A DNA stretch of 64,000 nucleotides from Streptomyces marincola. Lineage in GTDB: Bacteria; Actinomycetota; Actinomycetes; Streptomycetales; Streptomycetaceae. The stretch is from contig NZ_CP084541.1 of NCBI RefSeq assembly GCF_020410765.1, positions 2,413,001 through 2,477,000 on the forward strand, written 5' to 3'. The translations under genes and the position numbers were made by a program. Shown piece after piece: positions 42,605 to 50,240 of the stretch (its first letter is position 1; every line of letters begins with the position of its first letter). The notes under the pieces are model-generated. The model did no database searches. It had not been told where the DNA came from and was given only the letters and a program-made list of their open reading frames with translations.

Positions 42605-43333
42605 TCACCCGGTGGCGAGGGCGGCCCGCTGGGCGCCGTCGAGCTGGGCGCAGCCGGCCGCCGCGAGGTCGAGCAGCGCGTCGAGTTCCCCGCGGTCGAA
42701 CGGCTGGCCCTCCGCCGTGCCCTGCACCTCGACGAACCGGCCGTCGCCCGTGCACACCACGTTCATGTCGGTCTCGGCCCGCACGTCCTCCTCGTAAGCG
42801 AGGTCGAGCAGGGGCGTGCCCGCCACGATGCCGACGCTCACCGCGGAGACGGTGCCCGTCAGCGGCTGGGCCTTCGCCTTGACCAGCTTCTGCCGCTGGC
42901 CCCACGCGATCGCGTCGGCCAGCGCCACGTACGCGCCGGTGATGGCGGCGGTCCGCGTGCCGCCGTCGGCCTGGAGCACGTCGCAGTCGAGCACGACCGT
43001 GTTCTCGCCCAGCGCCTTGAAGTCGACGACGGCGCGCAGCGAACGGCCGATGAGCCGCGAGATCTCGTGCGTCCTGCCGCCGATCCGGCCGCGCACGGAC
43101 TCGCGGTCGCCCCGCGTGTTCGTCGCGCGCGGCAGCATCGCGTACTCGCCGGTCACCCAGCCCTCGCCGCCGCCGCGCCGCCAGCGCGGCACGCCCTCGG
43201 TGAAGCTCGCGGTGCACAGCACCCGGGTGTCTCCGAAGGACACAAGCACCGATCCTTCTGCGTGCTTGCTCCAGCCGCGTTCGATCGTGACGGGGCGGAG
43301 CTGGTCGGCCGAGCGGCCGTCGATACGGGACAT
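42605..43333 (-). CDS. rph: Ribonuclease PH
   Basis: A 242-residue phosphorolytic 3'-5' exoribonuclease that trims tRNA ends. Conserved features include IERGWSKHAEGSVLVSFGD, the phosphate-binding and RNA-contact region RGRIGGRTHEISRLIGRS, and DVLQADGGTRTAAITGAY. Length is standard. The start ATG at 43333 gives MSRIDGRSADQLRPV. It lies next to an MBL-fold gene (69-base gap), as in other streptomycetes, but far from rdgB here. Confidence 0.96.
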   Translation of the reverse strand: MSRIDGRSADQLRPVTIERGWSKHAEGSVLVSFGDTRVLCTASFTEGVPRWRRGGGEGWVTGEYAMLPRATNTRGDRESVRGRIGGRTHEISRLIGRSLRAVVDFKALGENTVVLDCDVLQADGGTRTAAITGAYVALADAIAWGQRQKLVKAKAQPLTGTVSAVSVGIVAGTPLLDLAYEEDVRAETDMNVVCTGDGRFVEVQGTAEGQPFDRGELDALLDLAAAGCAQLDGAQRAALATG

Positions 43334-43402
43334 GTGGGCGAGCCTAACCCGGAGCCGGAACGCCGCCCTCCGCCAGCCCGGCGCCGCCCGCGGCCCGCGG
43401 CG

Positions 43403-44158
43403 TCAGATCTCGTAGACCGCGCCCGGCCTCGCCAGCTCCACCGGGCCGTCGAAAACGGCCTTGGCGTCGGACAGGTTCGTCTGGGCGTCCGTCCACGGCG
43501 GGATGTGGGTGAGCACCAGGCGCTCGGCGCCCGCCTCCCGCGCGCACTCCCCCGCCTCCCGGCCGGTGAGGTGCACCTCGGGGGCGTCCTCCTTGCCGTC
43601 GGTGAACGACGCCTCGCACAGGAAGAGATCGGCGTTCGCGGCGAGGGAGGCCAGCTCGGCGCAGCGCCCGGTGTCGCCCGAATAGACGAACGCCCTGCCC
43701 TCGTGCTCGACGCGGAACCCGTAGGTCTCCACCGGGTGCGTGACGCGTTGCGCGACCACGCTCAGCGGACCGAGTTCGAACCGGGAACCCGGGGCCAGCG
43801 TGCGGAAGTCGAAGACCTCGCTCATCGAGGTGTCCGTGGGCGTGTCGGCGTACGCGGTGGTCAGCCGGCGCTCGGTGCCCTCGGGCCCGTAGACGGGCAC
43901 GGGGTCGCACCTGCCGCCCTCGTGGCGGTAGTACCTGGCCACGAAGTACCCGCACATGTCGATGCAGTGGTCCGGGTGCAGGTGGCTGAGCGCGATGGCG
44001 TCGATGTCGTACAGCCCGCAGTACTTCTGTAGCTCGCCGAGGGCGCCATTGCCCATATCAAGGAGCAGCCGGTAGCCCTCGGCCTCGATGAGGTAGCTGG
44101 AGCAGGCCGAGTCCGCGGACGGGAAGGACCCCGAGCAGCCGACGACGGTGAGCTTCAT
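43403..44158 (-). CDS. MBL-fold metallo-hydrolase
   Basis: A 251-residue beta-lactamase-fold hydrolase. The first metal ligands HxHxDH are seen at His59-His64 (SHLHPDHC), with further ligands in VYSGDTGRC and LTHIPPWT. The subfamily resembles RNase Z-like proteins, but the substrate is unknown. The start is the ATG at 44158 (MKLTVVGCSGSFPS). It is likely to be transcribed with rph. Confidence 0.9.
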   Translation of the reverse strand: MKLTVVGCSGSFPSADSACSSYLIEAEGYRLLLDMGNGALGELQKYCGLYDIDAIALSHLHPDHCIDMCGYFVARYYRHEGGRCDPVPVYGPEGTERRLTTAYADTPTDTSMSEVFDFRTLAPGSRFELGPLSVVAQRVTHPVETYGFRVEHEGRAFVYSGDTGRCAELASLAANADLFLCEASFTDGKEDAPEVHLTGREAGECAREAGAERLVLTHIPPWTDAQTNLSDAKAVFDGPVELARPGAVYEI

Positions 44159-44317
44159 GGAAGGGGGAACCTCCGTAGTGGGGTTCGAACGACTGTAAGT
44201 CGCCACGGGCCCGGCTGCTCCCGGTGCGGGCCGGGGTGTGGGCGGAATCACCAGCGCGGCGGACGGGCACGCCACGGCGCCGAACGGGCGGTCAGATGCC
44301 CCCTCAAGCCCGTTCGA

Positions 44318-45514
44318 TCACATTCTGCTACGAGATCTGACACGAATGGCAAGCAAGAGACCGATAGCGATCCAAATGGCGAACATGGACGATCCCCCGT
44401 AGGACAGGAACGGCAACGGCAGACCCGTGACGGGCATGATGCCCAGGGCCATGCCCATGTTCTGGAAGCTCTGGAACGCGATCCACGTCACGATGCCGAC
44501 GGCCACGATCGTGCCGTACATGTCGGGGGCGTGGGCGGCGATCCGGCAGCCGCGCCACAGCACCACGCCGATCAGCAGGACGACCGTCCCGGCGCCGAGG
44601 AACCCCAGCTCCTCGCCCACGACCGTGAAGATGAAGTCGGTGTGCTGCTCGGGCACGAACTGCCCGGTCGTCTGGCTGCCGTGGAAAAGGCCCTGCCCCG
44701 TCAGCCCGCCGGAACCGATCGCGATCCTGGCCTGGTTGGTGTTGTAGCCGACCCCGGCCGGGTCGAGCGCGGGGTTGGCGAACGCCGCGAACCGGTCGAT
44801 CTGGTACTCGTCGAGCAGCCCGAGCCGCCACACCGCCAGCGCGCCCGCCACGCCGAGGCCGAGCAGCCCGAGGACCCAGCGCCGCCCCGCGCCGGAGGCG
44901 AGCAGCACGCCGAGCGCGATGGCCGCCACCACCATCGTCTGGCCCACGTCGGGCGAGAGCATGATCAACGCCGCGGGCAGCGCGGCGATCAGCAGCGCCT
45001 GGAGCACGGCCCTGGTGTCGGGGCGCAGCCTGCCGTCACTCTCCAGCGGGGCGGCGAGCAGGGTGGCCATCGCCAGCACGACGCCGACCTTGACCAGCTC
45101 GGAGGGCTGGAAGGCGAAGCCGCCGCCGAGCTGGATCCAGCTGCGCGAGCCGTTGACCGTGGAGCCGAGCGGGCTCAGCACCAGCAGGGACAGCAGCACC
45201 GAGAGCACGTAGAGCGCGGGCACGGCGGTGCGCAGCCTGATGTGGCCGAGCCAGACGGTCAGGGCGGCGAGCCCGGCCCCGACGCAGACGTTGAAGAAGT
45301 GGCGGACCAGGAAGAACTCCGGCTCCCCGCTGTTGAGGTCCATCCGGCCCCTGGTGGCCGAGTACACCAGCAGGGTGCCGAGCAGGGAGAGGGTCACGGC
45401 GGAGACGAGCAGCGGCCAGTCGAGCCGTCTGGCCAGGGAGTCCCGGGCGGTGATCCTGGTCCAGACCGTCCTCTCCACACCGCCGGAAGAACGGGAGTAG
45501 CTGCGCACGGTCAC
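44318..45514 (-). CDS. rodA: RodA/FtsW-family peptidoglycan polymerase
   Basis: A 398-residue SEDS protein with about ten membrane segments. It polymerises lipid II with a partner class B PBP during wall growth. Conserved segments include GSRSWIQLGGGFAFQPSELVK, DVGQTMVVAA and GMALGIMPVTGLPLPFLSYG. It resembles RodA more than FtsW, but these are hard to split by eye. The start is the GTG at 45514; no PBP2 partner is adjacent. Confidence 0.87.
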   Translation of the reverse strand: MTVRSYSRSSGGVERTVWTRITARDSLARRLDWPLLVSAVTLSLLGTLLVYSATRGRMDLNSGEPEFFLVRHFFNVCVGAGLAALTVWLGHIRLRTAVPALYVLSVLLSLLVLSPLGSTVNGSRSWIQLGGGFAFQPSELVKVGVVLAMATLLAAPLESDGRLRPDTRAVLQALLIAALPAALIMLSPDVGQTMVVAAIALGVLLASGAGRRWVLGLLGLGVAGALAVWRLGLLDEYQIDRFAAFANPALDPAGVGYNTNQARIAIGSGGLTGQGLFHGSQTTGQFVPEQHTDFIFTVVGEELGFLGAGTVVLLIGVVLWRGCRIAAHAPDMYGTIVAVGIVTWIAFQSFQNMGMALGIMPVTGLPLPFLSYGGSSMFAIWIAIGLLLAIRVRSRSRM

Positions 45515-45572
45515 ACGAGCAGACTCTACGTGCAGGCACCGACACTCCGTGTGACGCGCGCCCGGGCGGGCC

Positions 45573-45599
45573 GCCGGGCCGGACTGGGTCCGGCCCGGC
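45573..45599 (-). terminator. Strong hairpin downstream of cysM
   Basis: An 11-bp perfect stem, GCCGGGCCGGA (45573-45583) with TCCGGCCCGGC (45589-45599), and a 5-base loop lie 11 bases past the cysM stop. Confidence 0.75.
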
Positions 45600-45610
45600 G
45601 CCCTGCGGCC

Positions 45611-46561
45611 TCAGGCCCAGAGCTGGCCCTGGAGGCGGGCGACGGCCTCCTCGGTCGACTCGGCCGTGTAGATGCCGGTGGACAGGTACTTCCAGCCGCC
45701 GTCCGCGACCACGAACACGATGTCGGCCGGCTCCCCCGCCTTGACCGCCCTGCGGCCGACGCCGACGGCCGCGTGCAGCGCCGCGCCGGTGGAGACACCG
45801 GCGAATATGCCCTCCTGCGAGAGGAGTTCGCGCGTGCGGGCCACGGCGTCAGCGGAGCCGACGGAGAACCGCGAGGTGAGCACGGACTCGTCGTACAGCT
45901 CGGGAACGAAGCCCTCGTCGAGGTTGCGCAGGCCGTAGACGAGGTCGTCGTAGCGCGGCTCGGCCGCGACGATCTGGATGCCGGGCCGCTGTTCGCGCAG
46001 GTAGCGGCCGACGCCCATGAGGGTGCCCGTGGTGCCGAGGCCGGCCACGAAGTGCGTGATCGACGGCAGGTCGGCGAGGATCTCGGGACCGGTGCCGGCG
46101 TAGTGCGCGCCGGCGTTGCCAGGGTTGCCGTACTGGTAGAGCATCACCCAGTCCGGGTGCTCGGCGGCCAGTTCCTTGGCGACCCTGACCGCCGTGTTCG
46201 AACCGCCGGCGGCGGGCGAGGAGATGATCTCCGCGCCCCACATCGCCAGCAGCTCGCGCCGTTCCGACGAGGTGTTCTCCGGCATCACGCACACGATGCG
46301 GTAGCCCTTGAGCCGGGCCGCCATGGCCAGCGAGATGCCGGTGTTGCCCGAGGTCGGCTCCAGGATGGTGCAGCCGGGCGTGAGCCGGCCCTCCTTCTCG
46401 GCCTGCTCGATCATGAACAGCGCGGGGCGGTCCTTGATCGAACCGGTCGGGTTCCGGTCCTCAAGCTTCGCCCAGATCCGTACGGAGTCGCTGGGCGAGA
46501 GCCGCGGCAGCCGGACCAGCGGGGTGTTGCCGACCGCCGCGAGCGGGGAGTCGAAGCGCAT
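45611..46561 (-). CDS. cysM: CysO-dependent cysteine synthase (CysM)
   Basis: A 316-residue PLP enzyme with PLP Lys43 in NPTGSIKDRPA and the substrate loop PTSGNTG. In Mycobacterium tuberculosis CysM uses O-phosphoserine and the thiocarboxylate of the carrier CysO to make CysO-cysteine, a route that resists oxidative stress. The close link to cysO and the JAMM peptidase gene supports that role here. The ATG at 46561 shares a base with the cysO stop (TGATG), so the genes are translation-coupled. Confidence 0.93.
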   Translation of the reverse strand: MRFDSPLAAVGNTPLVRLPRLSPSDSVRIWAKLEDRNPTGSIKDRPALFMIEQAEKEGRLTPGCTILEPTSGNTGISLAMAARLKGYRIVCVMPENTSSERRELLAMWGAEIISSPAAGGSNTAVRVAKELAAEHPDWVMLYQYGNPGNAGAHYAGTGPEILADLPSITHFVAGLGTTGTLMGVGRYLREQRPGIQIVAAEPRYDDLVYGLRNLDEGFVPELYDESVLTSRFSVGSADAVARTRELLSQEGIFAGVSTGAALHAAVGVGRRAVKAGEPADIVFVVADGGWKYLSTGIYTAESTEEAVARLQGQLWA

Positions 46562-46839
46562 CAGCGCATGCCCCCGGCGACGGCGGGCAGGATGGTGACC
46601 CGGTCGCCGTCGGTCAGTTTGGTCTCGATGCCGCTCAGGAAACGGACGTCCTCGTCGTTCAGATAGACGTTGACGAAGCGGCGCAGGGCCTCGCCCTCCA
46701 CCAGCCGGTCCTTGATGCCGGGGTGGTTGGCCTCCAGATCGGTGAACAGCTCGGCGATGGTGTCGCCGCTGCCCTCCACGGCCTTCCGGCCGTCGGTGTA
46801 GGTGCGGAGGATGGTCGGGATGCTGACCTCGATGGCCAT
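46561..46839 (-). CDS. cysO: Sulfur carrier protein CysO (ubiquitin-like)
   Basis: A 92-residue beta-grasp protein beginning MAIEVSIPTILRTYTDG, the MoaD/ThiS fold, with AGGAGG 6 bases upstream of the ATG. The C-terminus reads LPAVAGGMR. In CysO the thiocarboxylate is carried on a terminal Gly-Gly, so the last two residues (Met-Arg) would have to be cut off first. The upstream Mec-type JAMM peptidase is the obvious candidate. The gene overlaps cysM by 1 base. Confidence 0.95.
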   Translation of the reverse strand: MAIEVSIPTILRTYTDGRKAVEGSGDTIAELFTDLEANHPGIKDRLVEGEALRRFVNVYLNDEDVRFLSGIETKLTDGDRVTILPAVAGGMR

Positions 46840-46903
46840 GGATGACCTCCTGGTTGAGGCGGGCGGGTGCGGAACGGAACGGCGGCGACGGATCGGCGGG
46901 GGA

Positions 46904-47020
46904 TCAACGAGGCGCGGTACACAGGCAGCCGGCGAGGCGGCACAGGTCGACGTGCAGCCGCGCGACGAGCAGCGGGGCACCACTGATCACTCGTTCGCCG
47001 CTCACGTCCTGGACAACCAT
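46904..47020 (-). CDS. Leader peptide with Cys-rich end, probable cysteine attenuator
   Basis: A 38-residue peptide that ends RLHVDLCRLAGCLCTAPR, with three Cys codons in the last third. Similar small peptides in actinobacteria carry the same RxHVDLxR..C style end upstream of sulfur genes. The ATG at 47020 lies 6 bases after a -10 element (TACGAT, 47027-47032), which suggests a leaderless message. The stop is 65 bases before the cysO start. When cysteine is short, a ribosome stalled at the Cys codons could change the mRNA fold and raise cysO-cysM expression. This function is inferred. Confidence 0.75.
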   Translation of the reverse strand: MVVQDVSGERVISGAPLLVARLHVDLCRLAGCLCTAPR

Positions 47021-47026
47021 GCGTGC

Positions 47027-47079
47027 ATCGTATCGATTCCCGACCGCCGACCCGAGCCCTTGTCCCACCATCCGGACAA
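47027..47079 (-). promoter_or_regulatory. Promoter and operator-like repeat of the cysO unit
   Basis: A -10 hexamer TACGAT (47027-47032, minus strand) lies 6 bases before the leader ATG. An inverted repeat, TTGTCC (47060-47065) with GGACAA (47074-47079), spaced by 8 bases, is centred about 50 bases upstream of the expected start, a normal place for an activator. No convincing -35 is seen at 17-18 bases. The binding protein is unknown. Confidence 0.5.
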
Positions 47080-47134
47080 CCGTCTCGAAGCGCGAGAGAT
47101 GCGGCGTTCCGCGCCCGCCACCGCCCCCCGGAGG

Positions 47135-47551
47135 TCAGACGAAGCGGACCTCTTCCTCGGTCACCGTGCCGTCCACGATGCGGAACGAGCGGAACGACAC
47201 CGGCCCCTCGTCGTTGCCGCACTCGGCCGTGGAGACCAGGACGTAGTGCGCCAGCGGCTCGTTGGCGTAGCTGATGTCCGTGCGCGAGGGGTACGCCTCG
47301 GTCGCGGTGTGCGAGTGGTAGATGACGACGGGGTCCTCGTCGCGCTCGTCCAGCTCCCGGTACAGGCGGAGCAGGTCGCCCGAGTCGAATTCGTAGAACG
47401 TGGGCGAGCGCGCGGCGTTCAGCATGGGGATGAACCGCTCGGGCCGGTCGCTGCCGGCCGGCCCGGCGATCACCCCGCACGCCTCGTCGGGGTGATCGGT
47501 CCGGGCGTGCGCGACGATCCGGTCGCGCAGCTCATACGAGATGGTCAGCAT
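47135..47551 (-). CDS. mec: Mec-type JAMM metallopeptidase (CysO-cysteine hydrolase)
   Basis: A 138-residue JAB1/MPN zinc peptidase. The site is complete: Glu23 (DEACG), His79, His81, Ser89 and Asp92 (HSHTATEAYPSRTD). In M. tuberculosis, Mec releases cysteine from CysO. It may also trim the Met-Arg tail of CysO. It lies 114 bases upstream of the leader peptide on the same strand, and 30 bases downstream of the AGCS symporter gene. Confidence 0.93.
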   Translation of the reverse strand: MLTISYELRDRIVAHARTDHPDEACGVIAGPAGSDRPERFIPMLNAARSPTFYEFDSGDLLRLYRELDERDEDPVVIYHSHTATEAYPSRTDISYANEPLAHYVLVSTAECGNDEGPVSFRSFRIVDGTVTEEEVRFV

Positions 47552-47581
47552 GCCGCCAGCGTAGAACGCCGCGCCCCGGCC

Positions 47582-49168
47582 TCACTTCGCCAGGGTGGCA
47601 CCTTCCCCGGAGCCGTTCTCGCCCGCCGCCCTGGCCTCGTCGGCCTCGATCTGCGCGTCGCTCTCCCCCGCGTCGCGGCGGCGCACGTAGACGAGGACCT
47701 TGGTCAGCTCGCGCTTGACGACGGGGGCCAGCAGGTAGAGGCCGATGATGTTGCACACGGCCGCGGCGAAGAGGAAGGCGTCGGCCAGGTCGACCAGCGT
47801 GCCGACCGAGAGCAGCGCGCCCGCGACGATCAACAGGCAGAAGACGACGCGGTAGATGTTCACCGACACGGGCCGGTCGCCGAAGAGGTGGGACCACGCC
47901 TTCTGCCCGTAGTAGCCCCACGTGATGACCGTGGAGAAGGCGAACAGGAAGACGGCCACGGTCAGCACGCCGGGGAACCAGGGCATGGCCGTCTCGAAGG
48001 CGTCCGAGGTGATCGAGATGCCGACGGTCGTGCCGCTGACCTCGCCGCCCTCGGCCGCGGCATCCCGGGCCGCGATGTACTCGGGGCCCGCGGCCACCAC
48101 GATGGTCAGGGCGGTCATCGCGCAGACGATCACCGTGTCGAGGAACGGCTCGATCAGGGCGACCAGGCCCTCGGTCGCCGGGCGCTTGGTCTTGACTGCC
48201 GAGTGGGCGATGGGGGCGGAGCCGACGCCCGCCTCGTTGGAGAACGCCGCGCGCTGGAAGCCGATGATCAGGGCGCCGATGAGGCCGCCCGTGACGCCCT
48301 CGGGGTTGAACGCCTCGGTGACGATGGTGCCGATCGCGTCGGGCACGTCACCGACGTTGAAGAGGATGACCACCAGGCAGGCGGTGAGGTACAGGATCGC
48401 CATGGCCGGGACCAGGCGGCTGGTGACCTCGCCGATCGCGCGGATGCCGCCGATCAGCACCGCGGCGACCAGGGCCGCGACCACGACGCCGAACAGCAGG
48501 GCGCCGCCCGAGCCGCCGAAGAAGCCGGTGTAGTCCTCGGTCGAGGTGGCGAGCTGCTCAAGGCTCTGGTTGACCTGGAAGAGGTTGCCGCCGAACAGGG
48601 CGAAGAACAGGATCATCACCGCGGAGAGCAGCGAGAGCACCTTGCCGAGCCCCGGCAGCCCGCGCTCGGCGAGCCCCTTGCGCAGGTAGTGCATCGGGCC
48701 GCCGGACACGCGGCCGTTCTCGTCGATCTCGCGGTACTTCACGCCCAGTGTGCACTCGACGAACTTGGTGGCCATGCCGAGCAGGCCGCACATGATCATC
48801 CAGAACGCGGCCCCTGGACCGCCGATGGACACGGCTATCGCGACACCCGCGATGTTGCCGAGGCCGACCGTGCCCGAGACCGCCGAGGTGAGGGCCTGGA
48901 AGTGCGTGACCTCGCCCGGGGCGTCCGGCTGGTCGTACTTGCCGCGCACAAGGCGCAGGGATATGCCCAGGTAGCGGAACTGGGGAGCGCCGAAGTAGGC
49001 GGTCAGCACCACGCCGGCCACCACGAGCCAGCCGACGATCAGCGGGAACGCGCTGCCGAAGAGGTCGATCTCGTAGAACACCGCGTCATACAGGACATCT
49101 CTGATCGGCTGGAATACATCGTTGACCGCCTCGTCAACGTCGTCGGTCCAGGATTCTCCGCTTGCCAT
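47582..49168 (-). CDS. Alanine/glycine:cation symporter (AGCS family)
   Basis: A 528-residue membrane symporter with about eleven hydrophobic segments. AGCS motifs are seen in VGLGNIAGVAIAVSIGGPGAAFWM and GVGSAPIAHSAVK. It takes up alanine or glycine with Na+ or H+. The C-terminal 60 residues are charged and soluble (RRDAGESDAQIEADEA). The ATG at 49168 gives MASGESWTDD. It is upstream of mec; the two may share a transcript. Confidence 0.92.
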   Translation of the reverse strand: MASGESWTDDVDEAVNDVFQPIRDVLYDAVFYEIDLFGSAFPLIVGWLVVAGVVLTAYFGAPQFRYLGISLRLVRGKYDQPDAPGEVTHFQALTSAVSGTVGLGNIAGVAIAVSIGGPGAAFWMIMCGLLGMATKFVECTLGVKYREIDENGRVSGGPMHYLRKGLAERGLPGLGKVLSLLSAVMILFFALFGGNLFQVNQSLEQLATSTEDYTGFFGGSGGALLFGVVVAALVAAVLIGGIRAIGEVTSRLVPAMAILYLTACLVVILFNVGDVPDAIGTIVTEAFNPEGVTGGLIGALIIGFQRAAFSNEAGVGSAPIAHSAVKTKRPATEGLVALIEPFLDTVIVCAMTALTIVVAAGPEYIAARDAAAEGGEVSGTTVGISITSDAFETAMPWFPGVLTVAVFLFAFSTVITWGYYGQKAWSHLFGDRPVSVNIYRVVFCLLIVAGALLSVGTLVDLADAFLFAAAVCNIIGLYLLAPVVKRELTKVLVYVRRRDAGESDAQIEADEARAAGENGSGEGATLAK

Positions 49169-49226
49169 GACGCGACCTCGGGCAGTGAGCAGTGGCAGGA
49201 ATGAGCGGTATTCCTATCACATGAGA

Positions 49227-49811
49227 TCACGGAAGTAGAGTCTCCACCAGTGATTCCTGGAGGCCACCGAGCCAGAAGTACGCCATGACCATCGGCTTGT
49301 TCGGGTCATCGTCGGGCAATTCGAACAACTTCTCCGCGCCCTGTTCGTCGGTGATATCGAGACGGGACGCGATGGCGAGCCGCAGGTCGTTCAGGGCGCC
49401 GAGCCACTGCTTCGACTCCTCCGCCTTCAGCGTCAGGACCGCGCCGCCCGCCTCCGCCTCCTGGGCCGCGGCGTCGAGGCCGCGGACCATGGCGAGCAGG
49501 TCGTCCCGCTTGCGGGTGCGCAGGTCACCCTCGGTGAACCTGCGGAATTCCGCGGCCAGCCGCCTGGTCTCGTCGTCCTGCGGACGCCCCGGCTCGCCGT
49601 ACGCGTCGGGGAAGAGCCGCGCGAGCGCCGGGTCCTCGGGCGGCCGTTCCGGCCCCTCGGCGAACAGGGCGTCCAGCGGGTCCTCGCTCTCCCCCGCGCC
49701 CGGCCCGATCAGTTCGAGCAGCTGCGTGGCCAGGCTGCGCAGGATGGAGATCTCGACCTCGTCGAGCGCGATCGCCGCGCCGCCCGCGGCGGGCTCGAAG
49801 TAGCCGGCCAT
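49227..49811 (-). CDS. DUF2017 protein coupled to clpS
   Basis: A 194-residue helical, acidic protein of the DUF2017 family, found in actinobacteria next to clpS. The start ATG at 49811 shares a base with the clpS stop (TGATG), so translation is coupled. It contains DEVEISILRSLATQLLELI and QWLGALNDLRLAIASRL, typical of the family. The function is not known; a link to ClpS/ClpAP proteolysis is inferred from the constant gene pairing. Confidence 0.9.
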   Translation of the reverse strand: MAGYFEPAAGGAAIALDEVEISILRSLATQLLELIGPGAGESEDPLDALFAEGPERPPEDPALARLFPDAYGEPGRPQDDETRRLAAEFRRFTEGDLRTRKRDDLLAMVRGLDAAAQEAEAGGAVLTLKAEESKQWLGALNDLRLAIASRLDITDEQGAEKLFELPDDDPNKPMVMAYFWLGGLQESLVETLLP

Positions 49812-50122
49812 CAGCGGTCCTGCTGAAGCGTCGCCCACAAACCGTATCCGTGCATGGCCTGCACGTCGCGCTCCATTTCTTCACGGCTCCCTTGCGAAAC
49901 GGTCGCACGGCCCTTGTGGTGGACGTCCAGCATGAGCTTCTTGGCCTTGTCCTTCGAATATCCGAAATAGGACTGGAACACGTAGGTCACGTAACTCATG
50001 AGGTTGACGGGATCGTTGTGCACGATCGTCACCCACGGCACGTCGGGCACCGGCTCCCGCGCCGGGACCCGCTCCGCCTCCGTGCGCTCGATCTCCAGGG
50101 GGATGGCACTCACGCCTCCCAT
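49811..50122 (-). CDS. clpS: ClpS adaptor (N-end rule)
   Basis: A 103-residue ClpS that delivers proteins with N-terminal Leu, Phe, Tyr or Trp to the Clp protease. The signature VTIVHNDPVNLMSYVTYVFQ is intact, followed by KAKKLMLDVHHKG. The start could be the ATG at 50122 or the GTG at 50113; I use the ATG. It is divergent from pncB by 118 bases. Confidence 0.94.
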   Translation of the reverse strand: MGGVSAIPLEIERTEAERVPAREPVPDVPWVTIVHNDPVNLMSYVTYVFQSYFGYSKDKAKKLMLDVHHKGRATVSQGSREEMERDVQAMHGYGLWATLQQDR

Positions 50123-50240
50123 GCTGCCACCAACCCGCCCCACGGGCCCAAACGGGATCCTCGCGGGGCCTCGGACCCGGCGACGCGCGGCCCGCGACCC
50201 CATATCGTCAGATTGACGAGATCGGGGGTAGGGTGGGGCC

